From Sporofaciens musculi (GTDB lineage: Bacteria; Bacillota; Clostridia; Lachnospirales; Lachnospiraceae): DNA of 64,000 bases. The notes below the pieces were generated by a model. It searched no databases. It was not told where the DNA came from and saw only the letters and a list, made by a program, of their open reading frames with translations. This document shows positions 25,561 to 34,356 of the stretch, in pieces. Positions within the stretch are counted from its first letter, which is position 1, and each line of letters begins with the position of its first letter. Where the stretch lies: positions 3,534,501-3,598,500 of the forward strand of contig NZ_WUQX01000001.1 in NCBI RefSeq assembly GCF_009830285.1, read 5' to 3'. Position numbers and translations under genes: made by a program.

Positions 25561-25778
25561 ATGATTGATTATTCTCCATTCTGGAAAACACTGAAAAATC
25601 AAACGAGAATTGGTATACTTTGACCAACAAATATCATATGTCTCATAGCACTCTCCATAGATTAAAACACGGCAAAGATATTTCTATGAAAACAGTAAAC
25701 GATCTTTGCCGTATTCTTGACTGCTAGATTGAAGACATCTGCCAGTATGTTATGAACGATAAGAATCAGATGTTGTGA
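25561..25778 (+). pseudogene. decayed XRE/Cro-type regulator
   Basis: ATG at 25561 overlaps the preceding stop region. Starts MIDYSPFWKTLKN, then needs one extra base to read NENWYTLTNKYHMSHSTLHR and MKTVNDLCRILDC, where a TAG (25725-25727) replaces the expected Gln before IEDICQYVMNDKNQM. One frameshift plus one nonsense codon make this a real pseudogene, not only a sequencing slip. Confidence 0.65.
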
Positions 25779-25906
25779 AAAAATACTTATATATTGGCTA
25801 TTTATCTATCAATAAACCCTCACCCAAACAAAAAGTATTTATTCTATTTTAATTCATTTTACGTTAAACTCTTTAGGATACACAGCGAGCGAAGTATTTA
25901 AAGCTT

Positions 25907-26887
25907 TCAAATATTTCCCTCTCCAATAACACAATCTTCTAACACTATTTTTTTACCTTCGTATCGAAAAGAAATAAATTTAAAATAAGTCACTATATCA
26001 TTACCTTCCTGCACCTCTTTTTGATAATTAATTTGTATAATTTTATTTTCACGATAAAATATCTCATTAATAGTAGCCCCCTCACTAATAATATAATCTA
26101 ATAGTTCTTCTGTTCCTTCTATTTCTAATAAATCTTCATCATCAATTTCTAAAGCACCATATTCCCTGAAATTTTCTCCATCCCAATAATAGTAATATTG
26201 ATTATAAGTATGAATAATCCATTTTTCATCATCAGGTAACACTTTCCAATTTTTAGGAATTATTCTCGCACCATCATATGCAGAATTAGTAATTACTATT
26301 TCATTATACTTATTAATTTCAAATCCATTTGCTTTAGATGTTAAACTCGGTTGAAATGGTTTTTCCTCTTTTACTCCCCATAAGAATGTTAGCGATCCTG
26401 TAGTATAATACTCCTCAAAAGCAATAAACATATCATTTCCAAAAAGATAAACTTGAGGATATCTCCAATAGTTTTTACTTTCTTCCACTTTATATACCCC
26501 CTGCTGATTTACAAACCATATCTCGCCAGTAACCGTGTCTTCATCCATTATTCTACCAACAATAGCAAACATTTCACATTTTCCATCAGAATCAAAATCA
26601 TTATAATGATTATATACTATTTCTTGTTCTGTTTTTTCAGAAATTGCATTTAAATAGCTAGTCTCAGACATAATTATTTCTTCTATATCTTTTGATTCTA
26701 TATCTTTTGATTCTATATCTTTTGATTCTATATCTTTTGATTCTTTAGAAGAGATCACATAACCTTTATAAAAATATATAACATAACTTAATATCACTAT
26801 AAACAAAATAAATAAAATAATTTCTTTTAATTTTATACTACTTTTTTTTAATATAATGTGAAATTCTCTCCGCAATATTTTCGTCAT
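25907..26887 (-). CDS. membrane-anchored protein with SKDIE tandem repeats
   Basis: 326 residues. Basic N-terminus, one hydrophobic segment (about 22-45), then four tandem copies of the five-residue unit S-K-D-I-E (15-bp DNA repeat near 26688-26747) and a beta-rich domain of about 240 residues (VYNHYNDFDSDGKCEMFAIV). The FDSDGKCEMF stretch resembles repeats seen in surface VCBS/FG-GAP-like proteins. It is 15 bp from the TIR gene and read in the same direction, so the two may form a unit. Confidence 0.65.
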   Translation of the reverse strand: MTKILRREFHIILKKSSIKLKEIILFILFIVILSYVIYFYKGYVISSKESKDIESKDIESKDIESKDIEEIIMSETSYLNAISEKTEQEIVYNHYNDFDSDGKCEMFAIVGRIMDEDTVTGEIWFVNQQGVYKVEESKNYWRYPQVYLFGNDMFIAFEEYYTTGSLTFLWGVKEEKPFQPSLTSKANGFEINKYNEIVITNSAYDGARIIPKNWKVLPDDEKWIIHTYNQYYYYWDGENFREYGALEIDDEDLLEIEGTEELLDYIISEGATINEIFYRENKIIQINYQKEVQEGNDIVTYFKFISFRYEGKKIVLEDCVIGEGNI

Positions 26888-26902
26888 TTATATCAAATAT
26901 TT

Positions 26903-27984
26903 TCATATCTCTAAAATTTTAATTACTTCACCTATAGAATCTTTAATCATAGATATATGTCTTAATTCTTCTATATACCCACTTTTACTCTCTTCATCTA
27001 TTCTTTTTAATTGCTCCTTAAAATTTTTTTCTTTATCTTTCCAAAAAATTGTATATTCTATACCTTTATTATCTCGCCATATATCTTTTGCTGAATCTAA
27101 TATTATAGGAATAATTCTGTCTTTATAGTTATCATCCTTAATAAATTCAAAGATTTCTCTCATACAATTTTCAGATTTTAAAAATCTATCACTTAAAAGG
27201 ATAATCGAATAATCTGTTTTTCGTATTCTTTTCATAAATTCTTTTATACTTTGTGTATAGTCTAAATCTCTTATATCTCTCTCAATTGTATAGCCATAAT
27301 TTTGTAATTTTTTATCAAGTTCATCTACAACCATTCCATCATCCGACGAATAGGAAATAAATATAGAAATATTTTTGTTTTCTAATTTAGTATTCATATT
27401 TTTCATAGTCTTAGCATTTTGATTTTGCTCTAATATCTTCAAAATCATTTGGTTATAGGTATCTAATTTATTAAATTCCTCTCTCATTTCTATTCTGGTA
27501 TCATCAACAGAATTACTTATCTGTATTGAAATGTCTTTTTCAAAATCTTCACTTTCACGCATTAATCCAATTAGTGTTTCTGAAACAAAAAGCAATGATT
27601 TTTTAATATCACTTTTACATTCTATATAACCAGTTTTATCTTCTATATATTCATTCCATAAAAATCACGTAAATTAAATCTATCATATTTAAATTGTCTG
27701 AATATTTCATCAGTAAATTCCATTTCAGAAAACAATCCCTTTATTTCAGCTACTACATAAGCCATATTATCTTCTGAAATAGCCAGAGACTTCATCTTAT
27801 CTTCTGACAGAATATTATCAATTTTGGATTTTCCTTTATTGATAAAATCATTAATCTTATTGATTCCTTTTTCTGAAATGCCATCTATTGAAATTCCAAA
27901 CAATTCATTGGATAACTCATTTTCTACTTCGCTTTTTACCGCTGATTTTATTATTGTTGATACGATGCTAACTGCAATACTCAT
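26903..27984 (-). CDS. TIR-domain protein, interrupted by a frameshift
   Basis: The N-terminal frame (27643-27984) and the TIR frame (26903-27595) join into exactly 361 codons including the stop if the T5 run at 27659-27663 is T6. The junction then reads FNLRDFLWNEYIEDKTGYIE. The C-terminal 150 residues form a TIR domain: ISIFISYSSDDGMVVDELDK, then YTIERDIRDLDYTQSIKEF and YSIILLSDRFLKSENCMREI. An amphipathic helical N-terminus precedes it. A defence-type effector is plausible but not proven. Confidence 0.7.
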
Positions 27985-28221
27985 ATGCTATCCCCCTCGT
28001 ACAAAATATACTCTAATTATAGTATCTATAGCTTCATACATCAAGCAATTATATGATTCGTCTCAAGTATCAACAATAAATGTACAAGAGTCACAAGGGG
28101 GGGTATGTTTCCATCCAAAAATAATTAAGTACCTACAATATACTCTATCCCTCCAAAACTCGCAAAAAAATAGAGGCATACCAGATTTTTACATCCAATA
28201 TGCCCCATTACCGCTAAATCA

Positions 28222-28788
28222 CTACTGACGTTTCTTCATATAATTCTGCTGTTTCTCATACCATTCCATCTTTTCTTCATGCGCTTTCCTTCGTTCGTTG
28301 TTAATTTTTAACATTGCATTTGTTCTGGCTACCATTTCAGATGCCTCATCTTTAACGTCAATCATTCTATGGATACTATTAAGGATTTTCTGTTCCTGTT
28401 CCGCTTCTTTACGTTTCTCCTCTGCCGCTTTCCGTTCCGCTTCTTTCTTTTCCAGATACGAATTTACAAAAGCATTATTCCTATCAATGCGCTCCTGCTG
28501 TTCCCTCCTCTCATTCTCAATGCGTTCCTGCATCCTGATATTTGCCTGTTCGTAATCATCTGCCCTCTGCTGTCTCATCCTTCTACACACATCATCTATT
28601 CCGATAATATCTTTATAGATCTTATAGTCAGGTTTTGCATAATCCAGAAGATGTCCATATCTGTTTCTGGCCTCTTCTTCCCGCTCCTGCTTTATACTGT
28701 ACTCAGCATGGGCATTATCTACGTACTTATCTAATAAATGTTCATACTTTCTTTGTAATTCCTGCGTTCCCTTTAAATTGTTTGTCAT
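28222..28788 (-). CDS. highly charged coiled-coil protein
   Basis: 188 residues, ATG behind AAGGAGGA. Nearly all charged helix from residue 30 on, with long E/R/K/Q heptads (KEAERKAAEEKRKEAEQEQK). A structural or scaffold role is likely. No family recognised. Confidence 0.65.
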   Translation of the reverse strand: MTNNLKGTQELQRKYEHLLDKYVDNAHAEYSIKQEREEEARNRYGHLLDYAKPDYKIYKDIIGIDDVCRRMRQQRADDYEQANIRMQERIENERREQQERIDRNNAFVNSYLEKKEAERKAAEEKRKEAEQEQKILNSIHRMIDVKDEASEMVARTNAMLKINNERRKAHEEKMEWYEKQQNYMKKRQ

Positions 28789-28808
28789 AGTAAAAATCCT
28801 CCTTAATT

Positions 28809-29780
28809 TTAATCATCAATTTCAATCTTCCAGTTTATCATTGCTTCATATACACAATCAGGAATCTTTCCCTTGTATCTGTCGGCAACTACTATAATAA
28901 GAGCTTCTTTATGTCTCTTATAATCTCTAAATGATTCTTCCACTGTATTGTAATGTCCTAATTTTATAGTTCTGCCATCAACATTCAATGCAGCACGGTA
29001 TTTCCCTTTTGCCTTTTCATAATTTACGCCAATCGGATATTTGCCACGTTTACGTTTACAATTCAGCAAAAGGGTATTGATTGTATGTGGAACAAATACA
29101 CATGTCTCAGGACTGTATACCTTATTACCCTTACACAAGATATCCTTGTCTAAATCCATCTGCTCATTACCAATCATATAATAATTTTCTTCTACCCATT
29201 TATAGAATCTTTCCTTATCCTCTAACCAATAATCACAAATGGAACAACCTTTATATTTTGGAAATCTATTATGCAATTTTTCATTGTAACAACGTGTATA
29301 CATGTCATTCCATAATCTCTTCGCTTTCATGAGATTATAGTTTAAGAATGGGATATACTCCTGTTCTCTGCCCAAATCATCAATACTAATTCTTCCATTC
29401 TTCAAATCACGCAATTCTCTATCAGATACATAAATTAGATTATTATATTTGCTGTTTGAATTATCACCATCAATATGATATATTCTGTTTTTGCCCTTTA
29501 CTGGCTCTAAGAACGCCTGTGCAACTAAATAATCCGCATTTACATCTTTTTCATATTCAACGCCTGTTTTATCTTCATAATGTACTTTCCAGTGAACTTT
29601 ATTGTTACTTTTTGATAATGTATCTTTATGAGTGTAGAATTTACCTTTTATGTCATTAACTAATCTCCCTTCTGACGAAATATAATAGTGCTTTGTTCCT
29701 TCTGTCAGCACAAAAGTTTCGAGTTTATTTAATGGCACAATACCCGTACGCTTTAAATCTAATGTTTTGATTTCTTTCAT
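28809..29780 (-). CDS. HNH endonuclease-like protein with AP2-type domain
   Basis: 323 residues. An HNH-type segment RIYHIDGDNSNSKYNNLIYV lies at about 97-116, and near the end an AP2/ERF-like DNA-binding segment (GVNYEKAKGKYRAALNVDGR then IKLGHYNTVEESFRDYKRH). This layout is common in phage homing-type endonucleases. It is not inside an intron or intein here and may be free-standing. Confidence 0.75.
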   Translation of the reverse strand: MKEIKTLDLKRTGIVPLNKLETFVLTEGTKHYYISSEGRLVNDIKGKFYTHKDTLSKSNNKVHWKVHYEDKTGVEYEKDVNADYLVAQAFLEPVKGKNRIYHIDGDNSNSKYNNLIYVSDRELRDLKNGRISIDDLGREQEYIPFLNYNLMKAKRLWNDMYTRCYNEKLHNRFPKYKGCSICDYWLEDKERFYKWVEENYYMIGNEQMDLDKDILCKGNKVYSPETCVFVPHTINTLLLNCKRKRGKYPIGVNYEKAKGKYRAALNVDGRTIKLGHYNTVEESFRDYKRHKEALIIVVADRYKGKIPDCVYEAMINWKIEIDD

Positions 29781-30059
29781 TTTTAACTATTGCATATTTC
29801 CTTTCGATGTGATAATAGATACGTTCGTTTTTATGCGAACGCAAAAATGAGAATCCAGAAATGGACTCTCTGACATGTTTGTATATTTAGTTGTAATATT
29901 TATAGGCGATTAGTTTAAACCAACTGCTGCCTGTTCAGAAGCAAACGTTTTAAAGTGTTCGCTTATCTCTATTTGACGGCTAAAAACCTAAAAAATTTTC
30001 ATACCCAACTTGTTAGGATTACAGGACAAGAAATATTAAGTTTTTATTGGAATCAAAAT
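29781..30059. other. intergenic region with short hairpins
   Basis: CGTTCG-loop-CGAACG near 29822-29841 and AAGCGAACAC/GTTTGCTT-type pairing near 29938-29970. No gene or recognised RNA. Confidence 0.35.
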
Positions 30060-30326
30060 CTATCTATATCTTTTTCTATATGGCGGTGTTTCTATTACAA
30101 TAATATTCTCTGCCTGTTCTTTTCCTGTCTTCTTATTAATGCCGACACTGAACTCTACCAGATATCCGTATTCTGGACATCCGCTTCTACACTGTGACTT
30201 ATGGACGAAGTATGACGCTCCGTCCTTTTTAGACTTGATAAATCCGTAACCCTTCGTTGTATCAAATCTAGTAATAACTCCCCATTCTCTGTCTTGACTT
30301 AGATATTCATCCATCAAACTACTCAT
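30060..30326 (-). CDS. cold-shock domain protein
   Basis: 88 residues. An N-terminal extension (SSLMDEYLSQDRE) precedes a Csp-type OB domain with WGVITRFDTTKGYGFIKSKK and SYFVHKSQC. Single-stranded nucleic-acid binding expected. It overlaps the HU gene by 8 bases, so co-translated. Confidence 0.8.
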   Translation of the reverse strand: MSSLMDEYLSQDREWGVITRFDTTKGYGFIKSKKDGASYFVHKSQCRSGCPEYGYLVEFSVGINKKTGKEQAENIIVIETPPYRKRYR

Positions 30327-30642
30327 GGCTTCCCTCTCCCTTGATATGCTTATCTACATTTTGAGAAATATTGAATTTGATAATCCTTCTCTCTGGAAAT
30401 GTCAGTTCTGTTTTGCATATTGAGTTATATGTAGTCCTAGCTTTCCTAACTTTTGACATGAACTTGCCGAAACCTCTTAAAATGATATCGTCACCGTCAA
30501 TCATACATTGGGACATCTCTTCAAGGAATGTATTGATAACAATCTCGATATCCTCTTTTTTCACCTTTTCCTTGCGTCCTTCCCTGCCTACATTTACTTT
30601 TCTCCATACCCTGTCAACTAATTCCGGCTTAAAAATAACCAT
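30319..30642 (-). CDS. HU/IHF-family DNA-binding protein
   Basis: 107 residues, slightly longer than HU. Family segments are KKEDIEIVINTFLEEMSQCM, DDIILRGFGKFMSKVRKART and the end RRIIKFNISQNVDK. A DNA-bending architectural protein encoded by many large phages and plasmids. ATG behind GGAGGA. Confidence 0.85.
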   Translation of the reverse strand: MVIFKPELVDRVWRKVNVGREGRKEKVKKEDIEIVINTFLEEMSQCMIDGDDIILRGFGKFMSKVRKARTTYNSICKTELTFPERRIIKFNISQNVDKHIKGEGSHE

Positions 30643-30643
30643 A

Positions 30644-31108
30644 CTATTTGTCCTCCTTCGCTTCTAAAATCTCTTTTATCTGTTGTGCTGTCAGATTGAA
30701 CTTCTTGCCATATATGGGCTTTTTATCTTTCTCATTCTTAAAGATTGCATAGCCACTTACTCTAAGCGGGTGTTTCCTTGTACTGCATTTCTTTACGTAA
30801 TAGCCTTTTCTGCTCGCCAACTGCTTAATATATGGCGGCATGGAACTAAAATCTGCAACCTCATGTCTCTTTGCTTTAATCTCAGCTTTTGACATGGTAC
30901 GGACAATTTGTTTGATCCATGTAAATGTATCTTGGAATATCTGACCTGAACTACTGCCGAAATCTTCTTTCCACCATATACTCCACTGAGTTAGCATCTG
31001 ATTTTCAGAAAAATTAATGTTTCGTCTTGCCTTGAACCAATAAGCCATGATCCATTTCTTTTCCTCATAAAAGTTAATCCTGTTTGTGTTAGTTGCTTTC
31101 TCTGTCAT
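30644..31108 (-). CDS. unknown 154-residue basic protein
   Basis: ATG behind AAGGAGG. Basic, with an aromatic N-terminal half (AYWFKARRNINFSENQMLTQ) and a C-terminal helical motif (KFNLTAQQIKEILEAKEDK). It heads the HU/Csp operon and is possibly nucleic-acid binding. No family recognised. Confidence 0.6.
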   Translation of the reverse strand: MTEKATNTNRINFYEEKKWIMAYWFKARRNINFSENQMLTQWSIWWKEDFGSSSGQIFQDTFTWIKQIVRTMSKAEIKAKRHEVADFSSMPPYIKQLASRKGYYVKKCSTRKHPLRVSGYAIFKNEKDKKPIYGKKFNLTAQQIKEILEAKEDK

Positions 31109-31493
31109 TTTTCATGACCTCCTTAAATTTTTTGTTGTTTGATTGAATCTTTGAAATCCATGTTTTATGTGTGCCTCTGGATATATGGGATATCCTGATA
31201 CCTGGTATAGCCTTATAGCGTTTTATACGGCTTATATAAGCATTTTGAGGTATCTCCCCTACTTCTCCATACGAAGAAATTCAGGCACTAAAATAAGCCC
31301 CACAATCAATCCTATAGAATCAACTGTGCGACTTATTTTAAAGTCTGAACTTCTTTTGTCGTCATACGTGCAAGAATCTCCTTTCTCTATGCACTATTCG
31401 TTATGGTTGCAACTTTGATTACCTGGTAATCAAAAGTAATCAAATCAAAATCGCTGAAACCCTTGATTTTACTGGCTTTGTAACACTTTTCTC
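31109..31493. other. element end region, no gene seen
   Basis: Contains GATTACCTGGTAATC (31418-31432), a near-palindrome repeated partly as AGTAATC just after it. These are possible arm-type recombinase binding sites next to the tRNA-derived end. I see no supported ORF on either strand. Confidence 0.4.
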
Positions 31494-31518
31494 ACGGGTT
31501 CAAGTCCCGTATGCTCCA
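31494..31518 (+). other. tRNA 3'-end fragment: probable attachment site of the left element
   Basis: ACGGG-TTCAAGT-CCCGT forms a perfect T-arm (31494-31510), followed by ATGCTCCA (acceptor 3' strand plus discriminator). A matching GGAGCAT 5' acceptor strand and an anticodon arm are absent upstream, so this is the 3' end only, as left by integration into a tRNA gene. The intact tRNA should lie at the other end of the element. Confidence 0.65.
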
Positions 31519-31530
31519 TTCTGCAAGGCA

Positions 31531-31597
31531 GAGCCATGTGAAGTCTGTTTAAGCGGAGGTTACATGAAACTGAGTGAACCAAACGAACATGGCTCAT
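31531..31597 (+). ncRNA. hairpin leader of a small host ORF
   Basis: GAGCCATGT (31531-31539) can pair with ACATGGCTC (31587-31595), and a small CTGC/GCAG hairpin precedes it. The structure ends shortly before the ribosome site of the 38-residue ORF. It may be a regulatory leader or a separate small RNA. Confidence 0.4.
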
Positions 31598-31614
31598 GAA
31601 AAGGTGGTGAGCAT

Positions 31615-31731
31615 ATGCCAATCAACCTTGAAATTGTTAAAACTGCTATTGATGATTTTGCAAAAGTACAAAGACGTATGATATTGGCAGAAAAAGAAAA
31701 CGCACCAGAAACATACGCCGATTTCTTTTAA
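31615..31731 (+). CDS. 38-residue small protein
   Basis: ATG behind AAGGTGGTGAG encodes MPINLEIVKTAIDDFAKVQR and ends ETYADFF, just before a clear terminator. Host or element origin is not certain. Unknown function. Confidence 0.5.
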   Translation: MPINLEIVKTAIDDFAKVQRRMILAEKENAPETYADFF

Positions 31732-31750
31732 TATAACATGTAGCAGAGGA

Positions 31751-31776
31751 AAGATGGTTGTTGTTAGCCATCTTTT
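31751..31776 (+). terminator. rho-independent terminator
   Basis: AAGATGG (31751-31757) pairs with CCATCTT (31768-31774), followed by TTT. Confidence 0.75.
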
Positions 31777-31944
31777 TCTCTTTTTATAGGGATAATTACG
31801 GGGAGGCATGTGTCTCGACGAGTCACATGCCTCCCTATTCATGACTATCTATTAACCGGCAGTCCCCTTTTTTCTTTCCTTCATTTTCACACAATAATCC
31901 TCTCCGAATATACTATACCATTAGGAATTTAAAGGAGGATATGT

Positions 31945-32241
31945 ATGAAAAAGCGTTTACTTGCTGCCGCCCTTGTGATTGCCTTGGCTCTCACAACTCT
32001 GCTGGCGTGCTCATCCAAAGAAAAAGACTCTCAAACTGCTTCCACGCAAAAAGAAAACAAAGAGACTTCCGCAACAGAAGATACAACAAAAGAAGAAGTG
32101 CTTCCTGAATCAACGAAAGTCATCCTGAACGAAGTCGCCCACTCTATCTTCTATGCCCCTATGTATGTAGCCATCGAGGAAGGGTATTTTGAGGATGAAG
32201 GGATTGAACTTGAACTGGTTACTGGATTTGGTGATATATAG
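31945..32241 (+). pseudogene. ABC transporter substrate-binding lipoprotein, 3' part removed
   Basis: ATG behind AAAGGAGGA. Signal peptide with lipobox TLLAC, a Ser/Thr/Glu-rich linker, then VILNEVAHSIFYAPMYVAIE and EGIELELVTGFGDI. This is the start of an NMT1/SsuA/ThiY-type solute-binding protein (normally about 320-350 residues). The frame stops after 98 residues at the GFG that in the family leads into the ligand-binding core. The cut coincides with the start of the prophage, so this is probably an integration-disrupted host gene. Confidence 0.75.
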
Positions 32242-32372
32242 TTAATACAAAATAATAGGATAACAAACATCGTCATTTTCCCTTTTTCCAAAATGCGGTT
32301 TATTTTCTATATTTTACCATTTGAAATTACCACATCCTTAAGCTACTATAATACTTAAGGATGTGGTAATTT

Positions 32373-32669
32373 ATGAAGATATTTGGAGAGCGGTTAAGAA
32401 CACTACGCCTAGCGCATAGTATGACACAACAGACATTGGCTGAGCTGTTATGTTCCGAACGAACGACTATTCTCGGATGGGAATTAAAAGACAAAGAGCC
32501 TGATTATCAGTATGTCGTTGATATAGCTGATATTTTTGACGTGTCTATAGATTATTTATTTGGCAGAGACGATTTCATTGAAAAATCACGAAAACGGGAA
32601 ATGTCGATTGATAATGAGGATCCCTTAAAATCCCCGTCTCAAACAGACTATAATGAAGATGTTCTGTAA
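32373..32669 (+). CDS. XRE-family repressor at the prophage end
   Basis: 98 residues. Helix-turn-helix LRTLRLAHSMTQQTLAELLC, then IDYLFGRDDFIEKSRKREM and an acidic tail. The DISIDYLFGR-type end is typical of CI-like or conjugative-element repressors. It is convergent with the lysis genes and sits just inside the prophage boundary. Confidence 0.8.
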   Translation: MKIFGERLRTLRLAHSMTQQTLAELLCSERTTILGWELKDKEPDYQYVVDIADIFDVSIDYLFGRDDFIEKSRKREMSIDNEDPLKSPSQTDYNEDVL

Positions 32670-32702
32670 TACATATTATTTAATGTATGAAGATGTGACA
32701 AG

Positions 32703-32750
32703 AAAGTGTAGCCGCTGTGACCTGGGACCAACATAACAACTACACTTTTA
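32703..32750. terminator. bidirectional terminator
   Basis: AAAGTGTAG (32703-32711) pairs with CTACACTTT (32740-32748), with T/A runs on both sides. Separates the convergent repressor and endolysin genes. Confidence 0.75.
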
Positions 32751-32756
32751 TTATAT

Positions 32757-33692
32757 CTAAAATAACTGGAACCGGTCAATCGCCGTTCCAAAACTTCCTG
32801 TAAATCCATTCTGCCCGTTCCCAGTTTCATCATCGTACTGCCAATTACCGTAACCCAGGTTTATCTGGCTAGATCGGTACTGCGCCTGTTGGTATCCCTG
32901 AGTCTGAATCATCTCCTTAGGAGTCTTATAGTACACCCTTACCGTATCAATTACTTTATTGTCTCCTGCAAAACCGTTCTCCGGATCATCCCAGTCACAG
33001 CCGGATACTTTTGGCAGCCAATCGCCTCCAAGGATATGTACCTGATACCATAAACTTCCCTTATCACATCTGATTGCTATATCCATAATCCGTTTTCCTC
33101 GGATGCCTGCATAATCATTCAAATTCGTTACCTCCGGCAGAATCCTTCCATCTTCAGTCCGGACAGAATACATGAAATTCACTATTGCATTATAAGAGCC
33201 ACCGCTGGCGATCGCAGCCGGAGCCTTATTTGTGCTAACTCCATTTCCATAATCCACGTCGCATAGCTTAATAATATGTGTAAACTTATTCTTTGACAGT
33301 GGATAATGGACCATGTTTCTGGCGCTTCCGTCCATTGCGTAATATCCACCATTGCCATCATATACACCAATATGGCCCTTCATCCATACCGCCCATCCGC
33401 GCATATTGGCTTTGCGCTGACTGATGGGATAACACTCCAATGCCGTGGATTTATACTGCGCAGACCCTCGCATAACTCCCGTCGCTGTCGTGATCAGTCC
33501 GCTGCAATCACAGCATTTGTGACCTGCCTTATTGCTGTCTGACCACCATACACAATTACTTCCATACATATTCCGTAGCGCATCAATCTGCGCTTTGCTC
33601 AGTACGGTCCCTTTTGCACCATAGACATACTGCCAATCTTCTTTTAGCGCCTGCTTGCATTTATCCATTAGATGGTCAACGGTACAACTCAT
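32757..33692 (-). CDS. endolysin with NlpC/P60-type (C40) peptidase domain
   Basis: 311 residues, ATG behind AAGGAG. The N-terminal half is a cysteine peptidase: CCDCSGLI with catalytic Cys63, then GHIGVYDGNGGYYAMDGSAR with the histidine. The C-terminal half, after an Ala/Gly linker, looks like a cell-wall binding part (YQVHILGGDWLPKVSG). Cleaves peptide stems in peptidoglycan at the end of the lytic cycle. The holin follows in the gene order. Confidence 0.85.
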   Translation of the reverse strand: MSCTVDHLMDKCKQALKEDWQYVYGAKGTVLSKAQIDALRNMYGSNCVWWSDSNKAGHKCCDCSGLITTATGVMRGSAQYKSTALECYPISQRKANMRGWAVWMKGHIGVYDGNGGYYAMDGSARNMVHYPLSKNKFTHIIKLCDVDYGNGVSTNKAPAAIASGGSYNAIVNFMYSVRTEDGRILPEVTNLNDYAGIRGKRIMDIAIRCDKGSLWYQVHILGGDWLPKVSGCDWDDPENGFAGDNKVIDTVRVYYKTPKEMIQTQGYQQAQYRSSQINLGYGNWQYDDETGNGQNGFTGSFGTAIDRFQLF

Positions 33693-33773
33693 AATCTACT
33701 CCTTCCTGTCGGCTCTTGCGCCGGCGCAAAAAAAGAAAGCCCGTTCAAATTCCCGGACTCTCCAAATTTCACA

Positions 33774-33802
33774 TTGCAATATCATCCAATTTATCATATA
33801 AT
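33774..33802 (+). promoter_or_regulatory. promoter of the antitoxin RNA
   Basis: TTGCAA (33774-33779), 17-bp spacer, perfect TATAAT (33797-33802). Points toward the shared terminator at 33856-33900 with no ORF behind it. Confidence 0.7.
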
Positions 33803-33808
33803 ACAGAC

Positions 33809-33900
33809 AAAGAAGATGACCGCCCCAAAAGTGGTTAGCCTCAGCTATAAGTAATAAACCTACCTGAACCGGCCAAGTACAAGGTAGGTTTATTTATTTT
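33809..33900 (+). ncRNA. RatA-like antisense RNA (type I antitoxin)
   Basis: Expected transcript of about 92 nt from the promoter at 33774-33802 to the hairpin AATAAACCTACCT/AGGTAGGTTTATT (33856-33892) with T-rich end. It overlaps the 3' end of the convergent holin-like toxin mRNA, the same arrangement as txpA/RatA and bsrG/SR4 in Bacillus. Confidence 0.65.
33856..33900. terminator. shared bidirectional terminator of toxin and antitoxin RNA
   Basis: Perfect 13-bp stem AATAAACCTACCT/AGGTAGGTTTATT around a 17-base loop. T-rich on the plus strand, and A-rich before the stem so that it also works leftward. Confidence 0.75.
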
Positions 33901-33989
33901 CGCTTGTTATTCCTATCTATGTAGGCAAGCAATGCAACGAGGAACGAACCGCCTAAAAATAACAGGCTTAAAACTTCGTATGTACTCAT
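33894..33989 (-). CDS. 31-residue holin-like type I toxin
   Basis: ATG behind GGGAGGTGGTGCAG encodes MSTYEVLSLLFLGGSFLVAL followed by LAYIDRNNKRK. A short N-terminal polar part, one membrane helix and a basic tail match the Hol-Tox/TxpA class. Such peptides insert into the membrane and are silenced by an antisense RNA. It lies in the lysis cassette of the prophage, between endolysin and holin. Confidence 0.8.
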   Translation of the reverse strand: MSTYEVLSLLFLGGSFLVALLAYIDRNNKRK

Positions 33990-34091
33990 CTGCACCACCT
34001 CCCTTCTTTTCTCAAAGTACGGGAGGCTGTCCACCTTGCAACACGGTCATCTCATTATTATCTTATCATTACACCCCTGCACCGGCAACCT

Positions 34092-34343
34092 TTATTTAGG
34101 TTCATTATATGTAAGCGCCTGCTGGCTGTCTGATACTCCTTCCGTCGTTGGGTCTGCAACGATCCCCAGGATCGCAAGCACCCCAAACGCGGCATTTACT
34201 ACTGTTAGAAGGTTATTACCCAATTCTCCCAAATCCAGCATATACCCGAATGTTGCTGCAACCACCTGGACAAGCAGCAATACAGCCGGTATTACCGACA
34301 TCCAGAAAACTTTGTTTTTCACTCTCACTTTCCAATTAATCAT
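34092..34343 (-). CDS. phage holin (phiLC3 type)
   Basis: 83 residues from MINWKVRVKNKVFWMSVIPA, ATG behind AAGGAGAAGGATGT. Two membrane helices (about 13-31 and 45-62) and an acidic/polar tail, typical of the phiLC3 holin family. Forms the membrane lesion that releases endolysin. Confidence 0.85.
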   Translation of the reverse strand: MINWKVRVKNKVFWMSVIPAVLLLVQVVAATFGYMLDLGELGNNLLTVVNAAFGVLAILGIVADPTTEGVSDSQQALTYNEPK

Positions 34344-34356
34344 ACATCCTTCTCCT

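Noticed and set aside
14700..27663. Programmed -1 frameshifting in the TIR genes
   Set aside because: The runs are T5, the zero-frame codons do not make a canonical X-XXY-YYZ heptamer, and many unrelated genes carry similar homopolymer slips.
31494..31518. Complete tRNA gene
   Set aside because: Only the T-arm and 3' acceptor strand are present. No matching 5' acceptor or anticodon arm lies within 90 bp upstream.
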